From Klebsormidium nitens (Eukaryota; Streptophyta; Klebsormidiophyceae; Klebsormidiales; Klebsormidiaceae), in the NCBI GenBank assembly GCA_000708835.1, contig DF237347.1, positions 1-64,000 of the forward strand: 64,000 nt of DNA, written 5' to 3'. Below are positions 1-12,444 of the stretch, piece after piece. The notes below the pieces were generated by a model, which ran no database searches, was not told the DNA's origin, and worked only from the letters and a program-made list of their open reading frames with translations. The translations under genes were made by a program, and so were the position numbers. The number at the start of each line of letters is the position of its first letter. Within the stretch, counting starts at the first letter, position 1.

Positions 1-1263
1 AGCTCTGAATGAATCAGAGAGCAGGCACCTTGAGCTTCGAAGCCAGTGTGCTCAACACATTGCCACACATTGGGACCGCCACTCTACCCAAGCCAACTAT
101 ATATATAGACTGCCTGACGAGCCCCCGAAAAAAGTCACCGGCCAGGAAGGCAAACACCAACACCAGCACCCAAGCAAAAGAAGAAAGACCAACACGCCCC
201 GCCGCTTTGCCTCGGCGGCTGAGTATCTTCACTGGATGCAGACCCCAGACCTGGTATGGGGTTCTGACTTGGAAGCACTCGCGGCTGCCAAACTACGAGA
301 CAGACCTCTCCTCATCTGGACAAACACAACTAGAAAACATGGCGAGCTCTTAAATTTCACCGCTCAATCAGTCAAGCAGGGAGCAATTCACCTCCTTTTC
401 TCAGGCAATCACTATGATGCACTCCGCAGTGACCCGGAATTAAACATCTGGAACTCACCACCACTCTCTTCACTCACCAGCCAAGCCGCCAACAGCAGCC
501 AATTCTACTGTCCCAAGATGAGGGAACTGCACCGGCCACTACTCCTCATGTTGCCCAGGCCATCGAGCCTCCTCCCCAAACCCTCCGGCACCCCAGTCAC
601 CACAATCCTGACTTGCCGCCGCCCCCAGCAGCGGGTAGACCAGATCTGCCTGGGCATACAAACCACAGGTCAAAGAAACGATGCCGTGATCTCCCCGCGG
701 TGATCCAGCACAGCCATTGCAATGCCAAACCCCAAACTCAACCGAAGAAAGAGGAGGTCACTGCTAACACCACGGCTGACATGTGCACCTGCCACCTGAA
801 GCGGAAGCGAGACAACCTACCACTACTTTTTGAAGACTGTACATGTCAAAGACCAACCAATAAGCTTAAAAGAGCAGCCACCCAACATCCCTTTGATGGA
901 GGAACTAGTTGCAAGCCCAAACGCCCCAGGCGCCCACCAGCGCATTTGATCTCAGACTTCTTTCTCCCCAGCAATGTGGGCTTTGATCCAGGAGGATCTC
1001 AGCCAAGAGCAAGCCTCACCCACCTGATCCGCCCTCCCGCCCCTTTTTCTGTCACCACCCAGCTGTCTGCACAGGACCCAATGCTGCGCCCTGTGCGCTC
1101 TGAGCAAGCAAAGCTCACTAAAGATTACACTGACACTGACAGTGACAGTGCTCTGCCAGTGCCAATGCCAGCTCAGGCAGGAGGAAGCCGAGGCCTCAGC
1201 TGGTCGCATAAACGGCCACGCTCAAGAAATACACTTATACCCCCACGCTTGAGACCGATCTAA
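1..1263 (+). pseudogene. OTU-like cysteine protease fragment, frameshifted, 5' end outside window
   Basis: A frame open from base 2 to the stop at 701-703 encodes the C-terminal part of an OTU-family domain. It shows ESRHLELRSQCAQHI near the start, then AEYLHWMQTPDLVWGSDLEA and finally a hydrophobic strand followed by NHYDAL, the usual OTU His motif. The catalytic Asp/Cys half would lie left of the window. Around bases 433-510 the sensible reading passes to another frame, which continues as a proline-rich, basic tail to the stop at 1261-1263. This implies a one-base break. No intron is visible, and a poly(A) run follows about 115 bases downstream, so a retroelement or retrocopy is plausible. 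The OTU assignment is fairly firm; host gene versus transposon origin is inference. Confidence 0.6.
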
Positions 1264-1375
1264 CTGACCATACACTCTACCGGAAATGAAGCGACAAAAG
1301 CTCTCCAATTCGCGGTTTACGCGTATAGCAGTCCCGATGCTCCACCTGATGAGCTCGGTGTGCTCAGAATATACC

Positions 1376-1393
1376 ACAAAAAAAAAAAAAAAT
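1376..1393 (+). repeat. Poly(A) run downstream of the OTU frame
   Basis: An uninterrupted A run of about 16 bases sits 115 bases after the stop of the OTU-linked frame, followed by a small hairpin (AAACCGCGG / CCGCGTTTT type). A genomic poly(A) tract after an intronless coding frame is typical of a reverse-transcribed 3' end. I could not define target-site duplications. Confidence 0.45.
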
Positions 1394-2053
1394 TGAGAAA
1401 CCGCGGAACGCGGTTTTGGAGCTCGTTTATAGGTATACATAGTGCAATATATGCAATTTAGGGACCCTATATGCGGGTAGAGATTAAAATTATGAATAGC
1501 TACCTGGAAGGTCGTAAACTTACAGGGTTTACCGTTCTGTAGATTCATGGCAAGTCGATTTCAAGGTACCCGGCCGCTTATAGTAGAAGCTATTAATAGA
1601 TTAAAATAATTTGTTAGTGCCCATGCAACTGGGGGGCTGTTTTCCCGCGCCGGGCAGAATTACCCCCTGGCACTTAGCGCCTGCAGAATTCGGGCAGAAT
1701 TCTTGATTGTCGGCGGTCGCTATGGCCGCCCCCCAAGCCGTCGATGGAAAGCAGCTACAAATCTGACGGCGAATCACATTTCCTGCTTTCAATCGGCAGG
1801 TCCCGTCCGATGGCCCCAACCATTCCTGGCCTTCCACTGATCTTAGGTGTATTTTGCGCGCGCGCGTGAAACCCCGACCACAGCCTGAATTATGCGGGCT
1901 GAAATTGCCCCCTAAAGTTAAAAACGTGACCGGGAGTCCATACATGAACGTGCGTTCTTGGCCGCAATATCAGGGACCTACCGATCACTCTTTCTGCATG
2001 GGAAAAGAAATACGGTCTAAAAGTACGGGCCCAGATTGCCCGACATGCACACA
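1394..2053. other. Non-coding stretch, nothing recognised
   Basis: Short open frames on both strands have no recognisable motif or consistent splice structure. A GCGCGC run lies near 1857-1866. Confidence 0.5.
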
Positions 2054-2058
2054 GCATA

Positions 2059-2391
2059 CAGCATTTTCAGGGCAGGCTTCCCGGTTGCGATCGATAGATA
2101 GGGTCTATTTAGATACTAAATTTTAGCTAAACTTTAGCTATTGCTTTGACGTCATCGAACATCTTTCCGCAGTAGCAGCCGCCAAGATAGAGCAGGGGTG
2201 ATCATCGAGCCGTAGAACCACCGGACAGGTTCCATCGGACGCGCTAGATTCTTCCACGTGTCACAGCCACTCTCTTAGATGACGTCAATTAATCTGGTGA
2301 CGTGACTAAACTTACACTAAACTTACCTAATTTTAGGCTAAATACACCCTATCTATCGAACGCAACCGGGAAGCATGCCCTGAAAATGCTA
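2059..2391. mobile_element. MITE-like element with about 70-bp terminal inverted repeats
   Basis: The left arm starts with CAGCATTTTCAGGGCAGGC and the right arm, read on the minus strand, with TAGCATTTTCAGGGCATGC. The two continue in parallel through CCCGGTTGCG and GATAGATAGGGT for about 70 bases with few mismatches. The interior of roughly 200 bases holds no coding frame. GCATA stands immediately outside both ends (2054-2058 and 2392-2396), a possible target-site duplication. TGACGTCA-like octamers lie just inside each arm. No transposase is encoded, so it would be non-autonomous. Confidence 0.7.
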
Positions 2392-2396
2392 GCATA

Positions 2397-2945
2397 ATGT
2401 TCAACCTGGAAAGCGTTTTGTCGTCCAACTGGCCAGAAAAAAAAGGTTTGGCGGCACTAAACGACAAAAAAAAATTGCCCCATCGAACAGAGACGCGTAA
2501 AAATTTGATACCCCAGCTCACGGCTCCTGTGAAGACGACGGATAAAACTTTTTTTTGCCCCATCTGCAAGTCCGGTGGTCAATCCGACAGCTTCGTTATA
2601 GCTAAAGCTATAAACTCGCTAAAAAAGCGTCCTTCACGCATGCTCTGCTATTCTCAAAATCGGGCGATCTGCCTGATACTACTGGTACCAATTGCGTTAC
2701 AAGCCACCGTCTCGAGAAACGGCTAGGGATCAGGCAGATAAATTGAGCGGTCAACAAGGTGAGCTTGCAGTCGTAGCTGAGCTGCCACGACATGCAAGAT
2801 CATTCGTCTGAGAGCCATGCTTTGCTTCCTTCCATTGGGGCATGCGCCTTTCGTCCTCTCTTGGGCCAACCGTTGAATGTTTTCCCTCCACAGTACCAAT
2901 TAGGATCACTGGCCATAGTGCTGGTGGCATTGTCATGCGGAAAAT
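2397..2945 (+). promoter_or_regulatory. Upstream region of the ferroportin gene
   Basis: No coding sequence was recognised between the inverted-repeat element and the ferroportin start. It should contain the promoter and 5' leader. I see no unambiguous TATA box at a diagnostic position. Confidence 0.35.
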
Positions 2946-5900
2946 ATGATGGCGTCCAAAGAAGAACAAGTCGAGCTGTTGCCTCATTTGAGCAGACAAG
3001 ATGATGAAGCGGAGCCACCGGGCAGCTGGAACACCAGCCATGAAAAAGCTCCAGCGAACCGTATTGATCCTTCACTGGTCGGAAGCGAACCTGAAGATGG
3101 GGAGCTGGAGGAAAGGACTATATGGCTGGTGGCACGCCATATGTACTGCAGCCACTTTTTGTCAAGATGGGGCGACAGGTAAGCGCTCTCCCTGTTTGGG
3201 ATGGTGACATCGAAGTCGTTTGCTGTCCTCAGCATTTAATAGCATCATATCACCCGGCTTCTACCTAAGCTCATCTCACATCAAGAGTGTACAATGCAGT
3301 AACGGACTCAACGGCTGCGCTCATTTCTTCCTTCACTTGATAGGCCTTAGACATGTCGTCTGCATCATGCTATCTTCCCTGCCACTTCGATTATGTGCTT
3401 GACTGTTTCTCTGTCCTGGCAATAATCAATTCTGGAAAGCATCTTTCCTAAAACTTCTGACGTTCAAATACACTCAGTAAAGTGCATCCTGCTCAAGTGT
3501 CCTATCCTCCATGCAGGATGTGGGAGTTTGCGGTTGCCCTCTTCATGATCAGAATATGGAAGGACTCCCTAATCCTGACGGCCCTGTATGGCCTCGTGGA
3601 AGCAAGCTCCGTGGCTGTCTTTGGGGTCTTTGTTGGCAAGTGGGTTGACCGCAATCCACGCATGAAGGTACTTACATCACTTGGATTCATGAAAGCCTCA
3701 TTCCGCCCTGCTTTTCTCCTTTAATCACAACTTATCTGCGGCTTTTTCATAAAGTTGTGAGTTTGTGACATGGGAACTGTGACTTGGAGAATCAGTTCAT
3801 GTGTTTTCGGCAGATCTGCAGTGCATGAGAGTATTTGATTGAGCGAATCTTCCCGCCATATGGAGATCATTGGGCCGAGGAAGTAACTGACGACTGATGA
3901 CGACATACTAGAGTCTGGTGGGTTCTGGGAGACTTTATACACAACACCTTTCCCTTGCAGGTGGTGCGGCTCTCTATTGCTATCCAGAACGCATCCATGA
4001 TAGGTGCAGCAGTTGGCGTCATCTTGCTCTTGCTGGAATCTGCACCGCAGGGCCCTGCTTTTATCTCTCTAGTGTTCCTGGTCAATCTTCTGGGAGGGGT
4101 GCAGGCCCTTGCAGGGCTCGCAAACAACATCGCAGTCGAGCGGGACTGGTAAGTGATACAGCTTTTCTCAATCTGCTAACCCCACTCATTCAGCTCGGGT
4201 GCCATTTTGTGACTCAGTTCATCTTCTGCTGAACGTTGACGCCTACTGTGGCCAATTCTATGTTCAGACAGAGAACTTGATGTGTACTCTGCTCAAGGAC
4301 TTGTCTAAATCCTGAGTCGTCCTGAGTCGCAGAGGTTTGCGTTGAAGTGCCACTCATTGCTTGCTGCACAAAGTCATCAGCCACAACCTGACGCTTGCAT
4401 CTTCTGAACAAGCTTCTAATATACTTGAGACTAGCCTTTGGATAGTGCCGCGGCAATCTGCCCTGCATAGAAGAAAGGAAGCGTTTCAGAGAAATCAAGC
4501 CGAGGAACATGCATGAGAGATAGCCAATGTATGTTAATCTCTAAGCAATCCTGTCCCGGCTCCTCTCAGGGTAGTGGTGGTGAGCAGCCAAGCGGTCCCT
4601 TCCATGCGGGGCACCGTCCTCTCCTCTCTCAACTCGACTATGCGCCGCATCGATCTCAGCTGCAAGTTGCTGGCTCCCGTCGCGGCCGGTCTCCTCATGA
4701 GCCTCAAGTCCACCATCTCGGCAGCCGTGTTCATCGCCGTTTGGAATGCTCTCTCAACGTTTGGAGAGTACTACTTCTTGCACATTGTCTACCAAAAGGT
4801 GCCGGCACTGTCAGAGAAAGCGGTCCTGAGTTCCGAGCGAACTTCTTCTGCCCTAGAGCCCGATTCTGAAGCAGGGGATCTCGAAGAGGAAGCGCCGGAT
4901 AGTGAAGCGGGTCTTTCGAGACTGAGGGGGGAGTCACGGGCACGGTGGTTAGAGGTGGTTAGAAGCGGACTAAGTGACATATTGACGCCGCTGCGGAGCT
5001 TTGCGAGCGGATGGCGCCTGTACGCAAAGCAGGAGACAGCGCTGGCAGGGGTCGCGCTGGCGCTGCTCTACTTCACCGTTCTTAGGTGAGGAGACACCCA
5101 AGATACGGTCAGAAACCACTGCTTGCCTTTATATGGTGTACAAGCTTTCTTACTTTACAGGCGTGGATTGTGTTCGCAGAGATTGTGACTGCTTCTTTGA
5201 GGCCCCCGAATCTACCCGTCAGAGTTTTCTTCTTGCAAGTCGAGACACCATCCTTAAGGGGTATGTGAAATTTTAAAGCTGTTCTGCTCACGCCTTATCG
5301 TGCTGAACTGATTGAAGAATCTATTATATCAGCTGTTTTCCGGACAACAAGCAAAGTTAGCGTTGAAGCTCTCAACCTGGGGCCACTCAGCCGGGGTGCT
5401 CGACTTTTCGTCACTTAGCGTCAGATAGCCGACGATACTGTACCTAGCAATACAGGAAGCACGGGCTCTTCCGACCCACTCCAGACACCGACGCACAAAC
5501 ATCGTCAATACTCCTGAAAGAGAATGGCAGACGTACTGTTTGAAGGCCCCTCTCTTCGTAATGTTCCAATGTCCCCAAGATTGGAAACCGGTTCGTCCTT
5601 CTCTCATCTCTCCACCTTTCGTCGCCTCCCAATCCTGTGAATTTACTCGTCGTAACGTCAGCTTTCTGTCATACCTATATCAGTTTTCCGTGCCCCGCAG
5701 CTTCGGCTCCATGATGACGGCGGTGCTGAGCTGGCGCGGCATCTCTCCCTTCACGCTGGGCCTTGCTCGCGCCGTGGCGGCCCTGGTTGGGATAGTAGCA
5801 ACAGTGTGCTACCCAGTGTGGCATCGGCGGGTACAGGGCCTCCGGACCGGGCTGCGCGCTATCTGGTTGCAGGTGGGTTCGACGGCTTTTGCGTCCTTCG

Positions 5901-7820
5901 ATTCGTTCTTTTTAAAGTCCGTGTAAGAGAGGTTAGATGCTGCAGGATGATGGTTGTTGGACGCAAGACACCGATTTGATGGCAAGAGAAGGGCGGAACC
6001 GTTTTGCGTCAACTGTGTGGATTTTGTTGGAGAGAGGCGAGTAGGATTCGTGAAAACGGAAAGTCGAGGACGTAAGACCATCAACGTAGCTTTGACAAGA
6101 AAGCTGCTATAGCTCTCAAGGGTGCAGATGAGGCAGCACGTCACCTCCTGAGACGGCTTCAAAACACCGCAGCATGAATGTTGTTTCATCGATAATCAAA
6201 CTACTGAGCGACAAAACCGTCATCGTCATTCTACCGAGAGGAGTCAACTTCCACGGAGGCATTTCAGGCTTTCTTGTCGTCACCTGGTGAGGAGAAGACA
6301 CCACGCCTGATTGGGTAGCAGAAAAACCTGCCGAACCACGGTTTACCTAGCTCTGTCCGTCTGCAGTGGACGTTCCTTCTGCCTTGCCTGGTCGCGATTT
6401 GGGTTGCGAACCAGACGCTCTCGTCCTGGCTGCTCATCGCTGGCGTCACATGCTCCCGCCTCGGGCTGTGGCTCTTCGACCTTTCCGTCACGCAGCTCAT
6501 GCAGGTACGGGACGTCGTTCCGTTGCGATTCCCTAGGCTCGAAACGTGAGAGAAGTGACATTAATCCGGAAGACGGTCCGGGGTCTGTTCGATCGGTGTG
6601 CATGACCAAGCATGCAGCGTCCAAGCGCAAAGAGTTTTTGTCTCATTCGCGTCCGAAGGCCCTCGGCAGCCAGTCAGATCGACGAAAAAGCTCAAGTCGT
6701 CGCCTAGACATTGCAAGGAGACATTCAACGGAAGAAGTTGACGACATAACCCGTCGGTTTGTGAGTGAACTTAGTTGTCAATTGAGCTCTTGTCGTGGTG
6801 CCTGCTTGTGAGAGCCTAGTCTGGGGGATCTCGTTCAAAGGAGCAAGGTTGTGATCAGCCGAGTTACCAGCCGTTGACCGCGAATTACGCGCAAACCAAT
6901 ACTTAAGGGTTTGTCCCAAACGGCGGTGTTCAAAGACCGTCCTCGATAGAACTTGTACTCATATGCAACCATTTTTACCGTTTGATCCGGCCTGTAATGG
7001 CTTCCGCGCCTGTCACGCTTGGCGCCGCTTTGACGGATCTTACATGATCGGAGTCCAGATTGCTTTTCCAATCCGGCGTGCCATCTCACGAGGCAGCCTC
7101 TTCGAATTCCAATCATTTCGAAGGATCCCACCAGGTCGAGGCCTGACTTTCGAGAGCGTACGCTTTCCGTCACTCCCGCTTATCTGCGCTGCCACCCCTG
7201 CAGGAGTCGATCCCCGAGTGTGACCGGGGAGTCGTGGGCGGCGTCCAGAGCTCCCTGCAAGAGATCATGAGCACTGCCTCCTACCTGGCCGGGATCCTGA
7301 TCAGCCACCCCCGAGTAAGAAAGAACGTCGACTGGCTACCGAAATCGTGCCTCCTGCCGTTTATCATTTGTGTCTTGCGGTCTCAGTTGTATCGAGTCCC
7401 GTTATGGGCCCCCCTTACTCAGCATACGGCCTCTTCATCTGCTGCGCAGCGCTCGTGCCCTGGCTGTCGTCTTGTTGTGCTTTTTGTGCGCGAAGTTGAC
7501 GGTACGAGCGTGCCTCTGCTTCCCGCGAAGTCGTCCTCCTTCTGGGGTCAAAGCTCTCCAACCTGTGCACAGCTCTGACTTCTAAAATCCCTGTTGTCCA
7601 GGATTTTGGCATCCTGATCGCCGTCTCCTTCTTCATGGTGTCCTCCGCCGCCGTTTTGTACACTGTCTTCTGCCGGCGCACCCGGGGCCACCTTTTCCAC
7701 CTAGAAAAGCTCAAGATACCCCTGCCCATCTTCCACGGGGACTCGCAGTCAGAGACGCCTGTTGGGGGCGAGATGCTGAGGCTGCGCACAAGTAGTAGCT
7801 TATCTTCGCCAGCGGCTTAG
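2946..7820 (+). CDS. Ferroportin-type iron exporter (SLC40 family)
   Basis: Eight exons join in frame to a 575-residue membrane protein: 2946-3178, 3517-3667, 3961-4148, 4570-5085, 5701-5872, 6367-6504, 7204-7314 and 7602-7820. Ferroportins move Fe2+ (and sometimes Co or Ni) out of the cytosol at the plasma membrane, vacuole or plastid envelope. Family landmarks are visible: SHFLSRWGDRMWEFAVALF in the first membrane helix, VGKWVDRNPR in the following loop, IAVERDWVVV, and MRRIDLSCKLLAPVAAGLLM. Family length is about 500-600 residues. A long acidic loop in exon 4 (Glu/Asp/Ser-rich, after HIVYQKV) separates the two helix bundles. The start (two adjacent ATG codons, 2946 and 2949) gives a soluble acidic leader of about 65 residues. 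Which membrane it serves cannot be read from sequence. The last exon lies in a tandem duplication. Confidence 0.93.
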
Positions 7821-8172
7821 AACAACAGAGTGAGAAGAGTTTAAGAGGACGATTAGTCGAGTCTGGTGGGGTCCCACCCGGGAACTTAGAACGGCAGGTC
7901 CAGCCTGTTGCAAGCGGCAGCTTATGCTGGATCCGGTTAATTAAGATACCCCTGCCCATCTTCCACGGGGACTCGCAGTCAGAGACGCCTGTTGGGGGCG
8001 AGATGCTGAGGCTGCGCACAAGTAGTAGCTTAACTTCACCAGCGGCTTAGGTTTTAACAGCGGGACGCAATTAAGAGGACAAATAGTCGAGTCTGGTGGG
8101 GTCCAACCGAGAACTTAGAACGGCAGGTCCAGCCTGTTGCAAGCGGCAGCTTATGCTGGATCCGGTCATTTA
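7713..8172 (+). repeat. Tandem duplication (2 x 230 bp) of the ferroportin 3' end
   Basis: Bases 7713-7942 and 7943-8172 are two head-to-tail copies with a 230-base period. The first contains the last 35 or so codons and the stop of the ferroportin gene plus its 3' flank. The second repeats the coding end (ATACCCCTGCCCATCTTCC onward) with scattered substitutions and a diverged patch near 8050-8080. The second copy lacks its own splice acceptor and start, so it would only serve as 3' UTR or be untranscribed. Confidence 0.9.
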
Positions 8173-9052
8173 AGAGGCACAGGCGCGAGATGATTACCTG
8201 TAGAGAGTACTAGCCGCTCGCTGTTGCATATAAAGCTGTTGGGTGATATGCAATGCATTGTTGGAGACATTAAGGCTGGCTGGGCCCACATTCACTGAAG
8301 CGGATCGTAATTGTCATATCCCAACTGAGGCGTCTCAATGCAGAACTGGCCTTCCGCTATTACGGCGTTTTCAACCTTGTCCGCACGTTGTGCGTCCGGA
8401 CACTCAGGTGCTTTTCGGAATTAAGGGTATGATGCAACGTGTCGGACTCACTGGCTATGAGTAACTGCCCTGGCAGGAAATAATGGGATTATGCAGCACA
8501 TGCAGAATCGGGGTAAGCTAGACGTACATATCTCAGCGACGGGCCATTGAAAGCGCCACGCTTCTTAGATCGAAGCATATGTTACCGCGGCTGGCCGGTC
8601 CATTATGATGTTATGAGTCACATAATCGATTGCTGCACGTCGTTGCATGCCATATGCCAATAAAGTCGCCGAAAAACTTTCTAACCTATTGCATCTAGAC
8701 TCCTGCACTTACGTTGGTGAGATCGCGGGTCTGCGGCCGATGCATGATCAATTATAGAGCTTGTGTCCGATGCGTTGCAAGATTGTCCCAACCAAGTTGA
8801 CAGATATACAGGCTAGCTGCGCTGTATGTGGCGCGCGTTGCGAATTGGTATACAGTGCTATCCAAAAGCTTTGACTGAATCCCTTGGAGTCTTTCTCTTG
8901 AATTAAGCAGAATGAAGAGGCTGTATGCAGATGCATTCCCGGCGCCGATCGGACGCGAAACGCAGTTGATTGCACGAACAGCTGGCACGCTTCCAGAGTC
9001 TCAGCAACCTCATTGCTGTAAATGGACGCTCTGTGGCAACACTTTGTCAGCT
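8173..9052. other. Intergenic, nothing recognised
   Basis: Between the ferroportin 3' repeat and the end of the convergent BTB gene I found no coding exon, tRNA or clear repeat. Confidence 0.5.
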
Positions 9053-10916
9053 TCATGCCGGCTTCAGCTTCTTTGCGACCTCCTCGAGGCTCTGCAGCTG
9101 CTCTACGGTCAAGCCATCCCACAAGTCGTCCGTCCGGAACCTCTTCTTGACTGCCTGCTTGACCTTCTCACGGATTTTGCTGACGTCGTATCCATGCTCC
9201 TGTGACAGCCACTCGAGCCACGAGGACGCGGATGGCGCCGTCACGAGCAACTGTTCTGAGATGGCTGAGCACAGGGTAGGCAAGCCGCAAGCTTCACCCA
9301 GAGAGAACAGGTCCTGACGAGGACAATGAGAGAGGAGTTGATACAAAATTCTGGGTTTCTCTTTCCCGGAAGCCCTCTCTCATCTCGTAATAATGACGTC
9401 TCGATGTTTGCATCTCATAAAATATCGTGCCCTGCTTTGTGGGCCCATTGATGTTGTCGAGTGCAAATGTAGCGCATGTGACGGAACAAAGAATTGTGCG
9501 TATGCAGACAGAGACATTTCAAGTACTTGGATCAAAATGTCATGTTGACTTCTTCACGAGACTTTGAACCGAACTCTTCCCAAACGCCAGCTTGCGAATG
9601 GAGAACAGAGGCTTTGAACGTGAGGAATGTTCCTGATTGACCCTTTTTCTAGGATCTCTTAACAGATGAAACAAAGACTAATCGTGGAAGTAGGAAATAC
9701 TGAGTCCAACGTTTGGTGGATAAGAAAAATTTCCGGCCTCAGACTGGCTCTAGCCTGCAGTAACCTTCGTTTTGCAAACACGTCTAGCAGAGAGTACTAG
9801 ACCCAAATATAGAAATTAGACAGTACAGGACTTTTTTTTGGCAACCCCTTCTGACCTGTGAAAGGTCTGCCTACCTGTAGTATCGTGGCGTCAGATGACT
9901 CGAGCTGCGTCAAAGACCAGACGTCTCCAAATGCATATTTGAGGAAAGCCTGAATTACTTCTTTGTTCACCGCGCAGGGAAGATGGAGGTCCAGCTTCTT
10001 GTTGAGGTTCCAACCGGGTCCTGACCAGTCTTCTTTCAGCTTTGCTTCGAAGTAGGGAAAGCTGGCCAGAACGGCAGAATGCGCCGGGACTTTTGCACCT
10101 TCCTGCCAAAGAACGCAGATTGCCTGAAAAGTGGAATCTTGGAAGCTCAACCAACCCCTGCGCTGATCGGCACAAAATGAGCTGTAGTTTCGTCACAAGT
10201 CAAGTCACGCTCACGCCATTGCTCTACATGAAGCACTTTCACCAAGCCGTTGACCAATGCCGGACTGCAGTGCTCCAAAGAACCCCAAAAGGGACCCCAA
10301 AAGGGGGGCCAAGCTTCTTCTCCTGCCGCGACCTTACGAGGACCTTACCTTGCAGATTAGATTCAGGTCGCCAGTTATCTCTGCATTCTCAAGTAAGGAA
10401 GTTTTCAATGCCTGACTCTCATTGAAAGCTTGCCAAACTGCTGAGCGATGTCTACCGTCAGGGAACCCGTGAACTTGATTCCCACTTCCAAGATGCAAGA
10501 TATCAGACAGCAGACTTTCCAGCCACCATGACGACCAACCGCCACCTTTCCTTGACGACTCTGTGCAGAAACCGAGTCCAAGGTGCTCTCGATGTTTGCG
10601 CAATTTTCGTAAGTCACCCAGAACCCCTGATCGTTGTCCCGGCAAGTTAAGATCCCCAAAATTGCCGCTAATTCATGCGGCGCAGGCCTTGGAGAGGAGA
10701 GCTTAAATTTCCGAAACAGTCCTCTGGACCCAGGCAGCGCCACTTGTAGAAAGAGGTGAAAGCATGCTCTGGTGCGTGGCCATCGTTATTGCCGACTCCA
10801 ACAGCGCTTGTTCCTGGACCTGTGGCGAGTTTAAGCTCCATGGAAACGTCCAGTTTGTAAGCCTCCAATTCTAGGCTCTCTGCCATTGCCACCGCAGCCT
10901 GCTCCAGCTCCGCCAT
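9053..10916 (-). pseudogene. BTB/POZ domain gene, copy 1, with frame breaks in exon 1
   Basis: Two clean downstream exons (10102-9875 and 9313-9053) encode the second part of a BTB/POZ domain, which in other proteins mediates dimerisation and Cullin-3 binding. EGAKVPAHSAVLASFPYFEA matches the domain core and DLFSLGEACGLPTLCSAI its C-terminal helices, followed by a Lys/Glu-rich end. The upstream exon ends at 10349 with ITGDLNLICK, in phase. Further upstream, the reading homologous to the paralogue at 39.9-41.9 kb needs three frames: 10916 to about 10670, then to about 10430, then to 10349. Two indels are therefore implied. It is a recent pseudogene, or the assembly has base errors. Exon 2 is exactly 228 bases in both paralogues. 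Confidence 0.65.
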
Positions 10917-10949
10917 CTTCGAGACCTTCCGGCCAAGCCTCGGACGCAC

Positions 10950-11100
10950 TCTGTTCCCAGCTCCGGCCGAACTCCTGCGGGGCGTAGGCGGCCGCGCCTT
11001 CCACTGAGCAGGCGTACGAAGGGTTAAGTGCTGGCGCGGTTTGGCGGGTCACGGCCGGGGCCCGGCGCGCGCGCGGGCTTAGCTGCTGCACACGGAAGTT
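10950..11100 (-). promoter_or_regulatory. GC-rich region upstream of BTB copy 1
   Basis: A GC-dense patch (GGCCGGGGCCCGGCGCGCGC near 11050-11075) lies just upstream of the first ATG of BTB copy 1. This is compatible with a promoter, but no specific element is identified. Confidence 0.3.
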
Positions 11101-11924
11101 CTGACTGGATATTCAGATTATAGCATAATTCTTTCCGAAAAAATTATGCTTCTTCTTGAAGAATGCGGCGGAGCAACCGTTTATAGGGCTGAATCGTCTT
11201 CAGCACGCTTTTCCGGCCTCTGGTACCAAAACACGGCCGCAGTCGCACGCACGCAAGCACGGTGCATAACCCGTGCATAAAGTCGGCAATGAGGAGTGAC
11301 CACTGGCAACTTGAAATTACGAGGTAATCCGCTAAAGCATACCAGATGGTGAAAAATGTCTCGGTTTTGCGGTTCGATTTCCTTTAAAACGACTGCAAGT
11401 TGCAGAACGACGGGAAGGAGATAAAGACTCGTAGCAAATGTCACGGCAGATCATGGTGACTGCATCCCGGCCACGCTGGAAAGAATAATATATGAACCGT
11501 GTTGGGGGATGATGATAATACTGCGTCGCAAGAAGGCGGAGGCTGTTTAGTCGTGTACTCGTCTTGAGCTGCTCGTCATTCTGAAATTTCGTTGCACCAT
11601 GAAATCATAGCCCCGCGCTTTTGGCGGGCACGCGCCTGGTACGGTCACTTAAGGAAAGAGGGCCGCCTCAGCTTTCCGGAGTCGTGCATGCCTTATCTGA
11701 GGTGGCTCAACAGTCCTTGACATTCATATGTATAAGTAAGGCCTTGTCTTTTCTAGCCATGTATCGGCCGCAATTTAACCTCACGTCTCGATGTTCTCGA
11801 TAGGATATGACAAGTAGGGCTGCCAATATTAGGTCCCTAATTCGCGATGTCCTGATCCCATTTGGCAGGCCATTGGGTGCTCTAGCTATGAGTTCGGTTA
11901 AGCTCGTAAATCCAAAAAGGTGAT
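11101..11924. other. Intergenic, nothing recognised
   Basis: Between the BTB promoter region and the tRNA-derived repeats I see no gene or clear repeat on either strand. Confidence 0.45.
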
Positions 11925-12108
11925 CATCCTCACAGGGTGTCGGCGGCCAGTTTCGAACCCGCGACCAAGTACCCCAGTCGCGATTTGCGTTCGACGACCA
12001 GCATGCTGAGTCATGAGGGGGTTTGTTGCTACACCGACAACTGAGAAGGCTGCTTAGAAATACATGTAGCAACCAGCTTGCTGTGGTAACGTCACCTTGA
12101 CGTCATCT
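11925..12108 (-). repeat. tRNA-derived SINE-like repeat, copy 1 (inverted)
   Basis: On the minus strand this copy reads GTCGGTG (acceptor 5' side, 12038-12032), a middle of about 90 bases, then a T-arm with GGTTCGAAAC and the closing CGCCGAC (11945-11939). Both sides extend into sequence shared with copies 2 and 3 (GTGACGTTACCACA upstream). The D-arm is degenerate, so it is not a working tRNA. Confidence 0.65.
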
Positions 12109-12444
12109 TCAAATCCTTCTATAACCAACTCTGAAAGGCTGTGCCCAAGACTGATTCGATGATCCTTTTGGAGAGGGCATCGCGTGCCACTGCTCCAAAA
12201 GCGGTTTTTAATCCGTCGACTTGTGTATTCACGCGACAGAAAAGGGATTACGACCAGCCATACTAAGACTTACTGCGCAGCATCTCGGAAGCTTTTGTCC
12301 AGTTCTTCGGCCTTGGGGGATTTTGTCTGCAGCTTCGTCACGCTTCGAGACGGGCTGGCTGGTTTTTTCCCCATTTGTTCCATCACGATGACCTCACGTT
12401 CTTGCCCATCAAAGCGCAGCAGGGTCGACTCTCTGCCGATCTTC

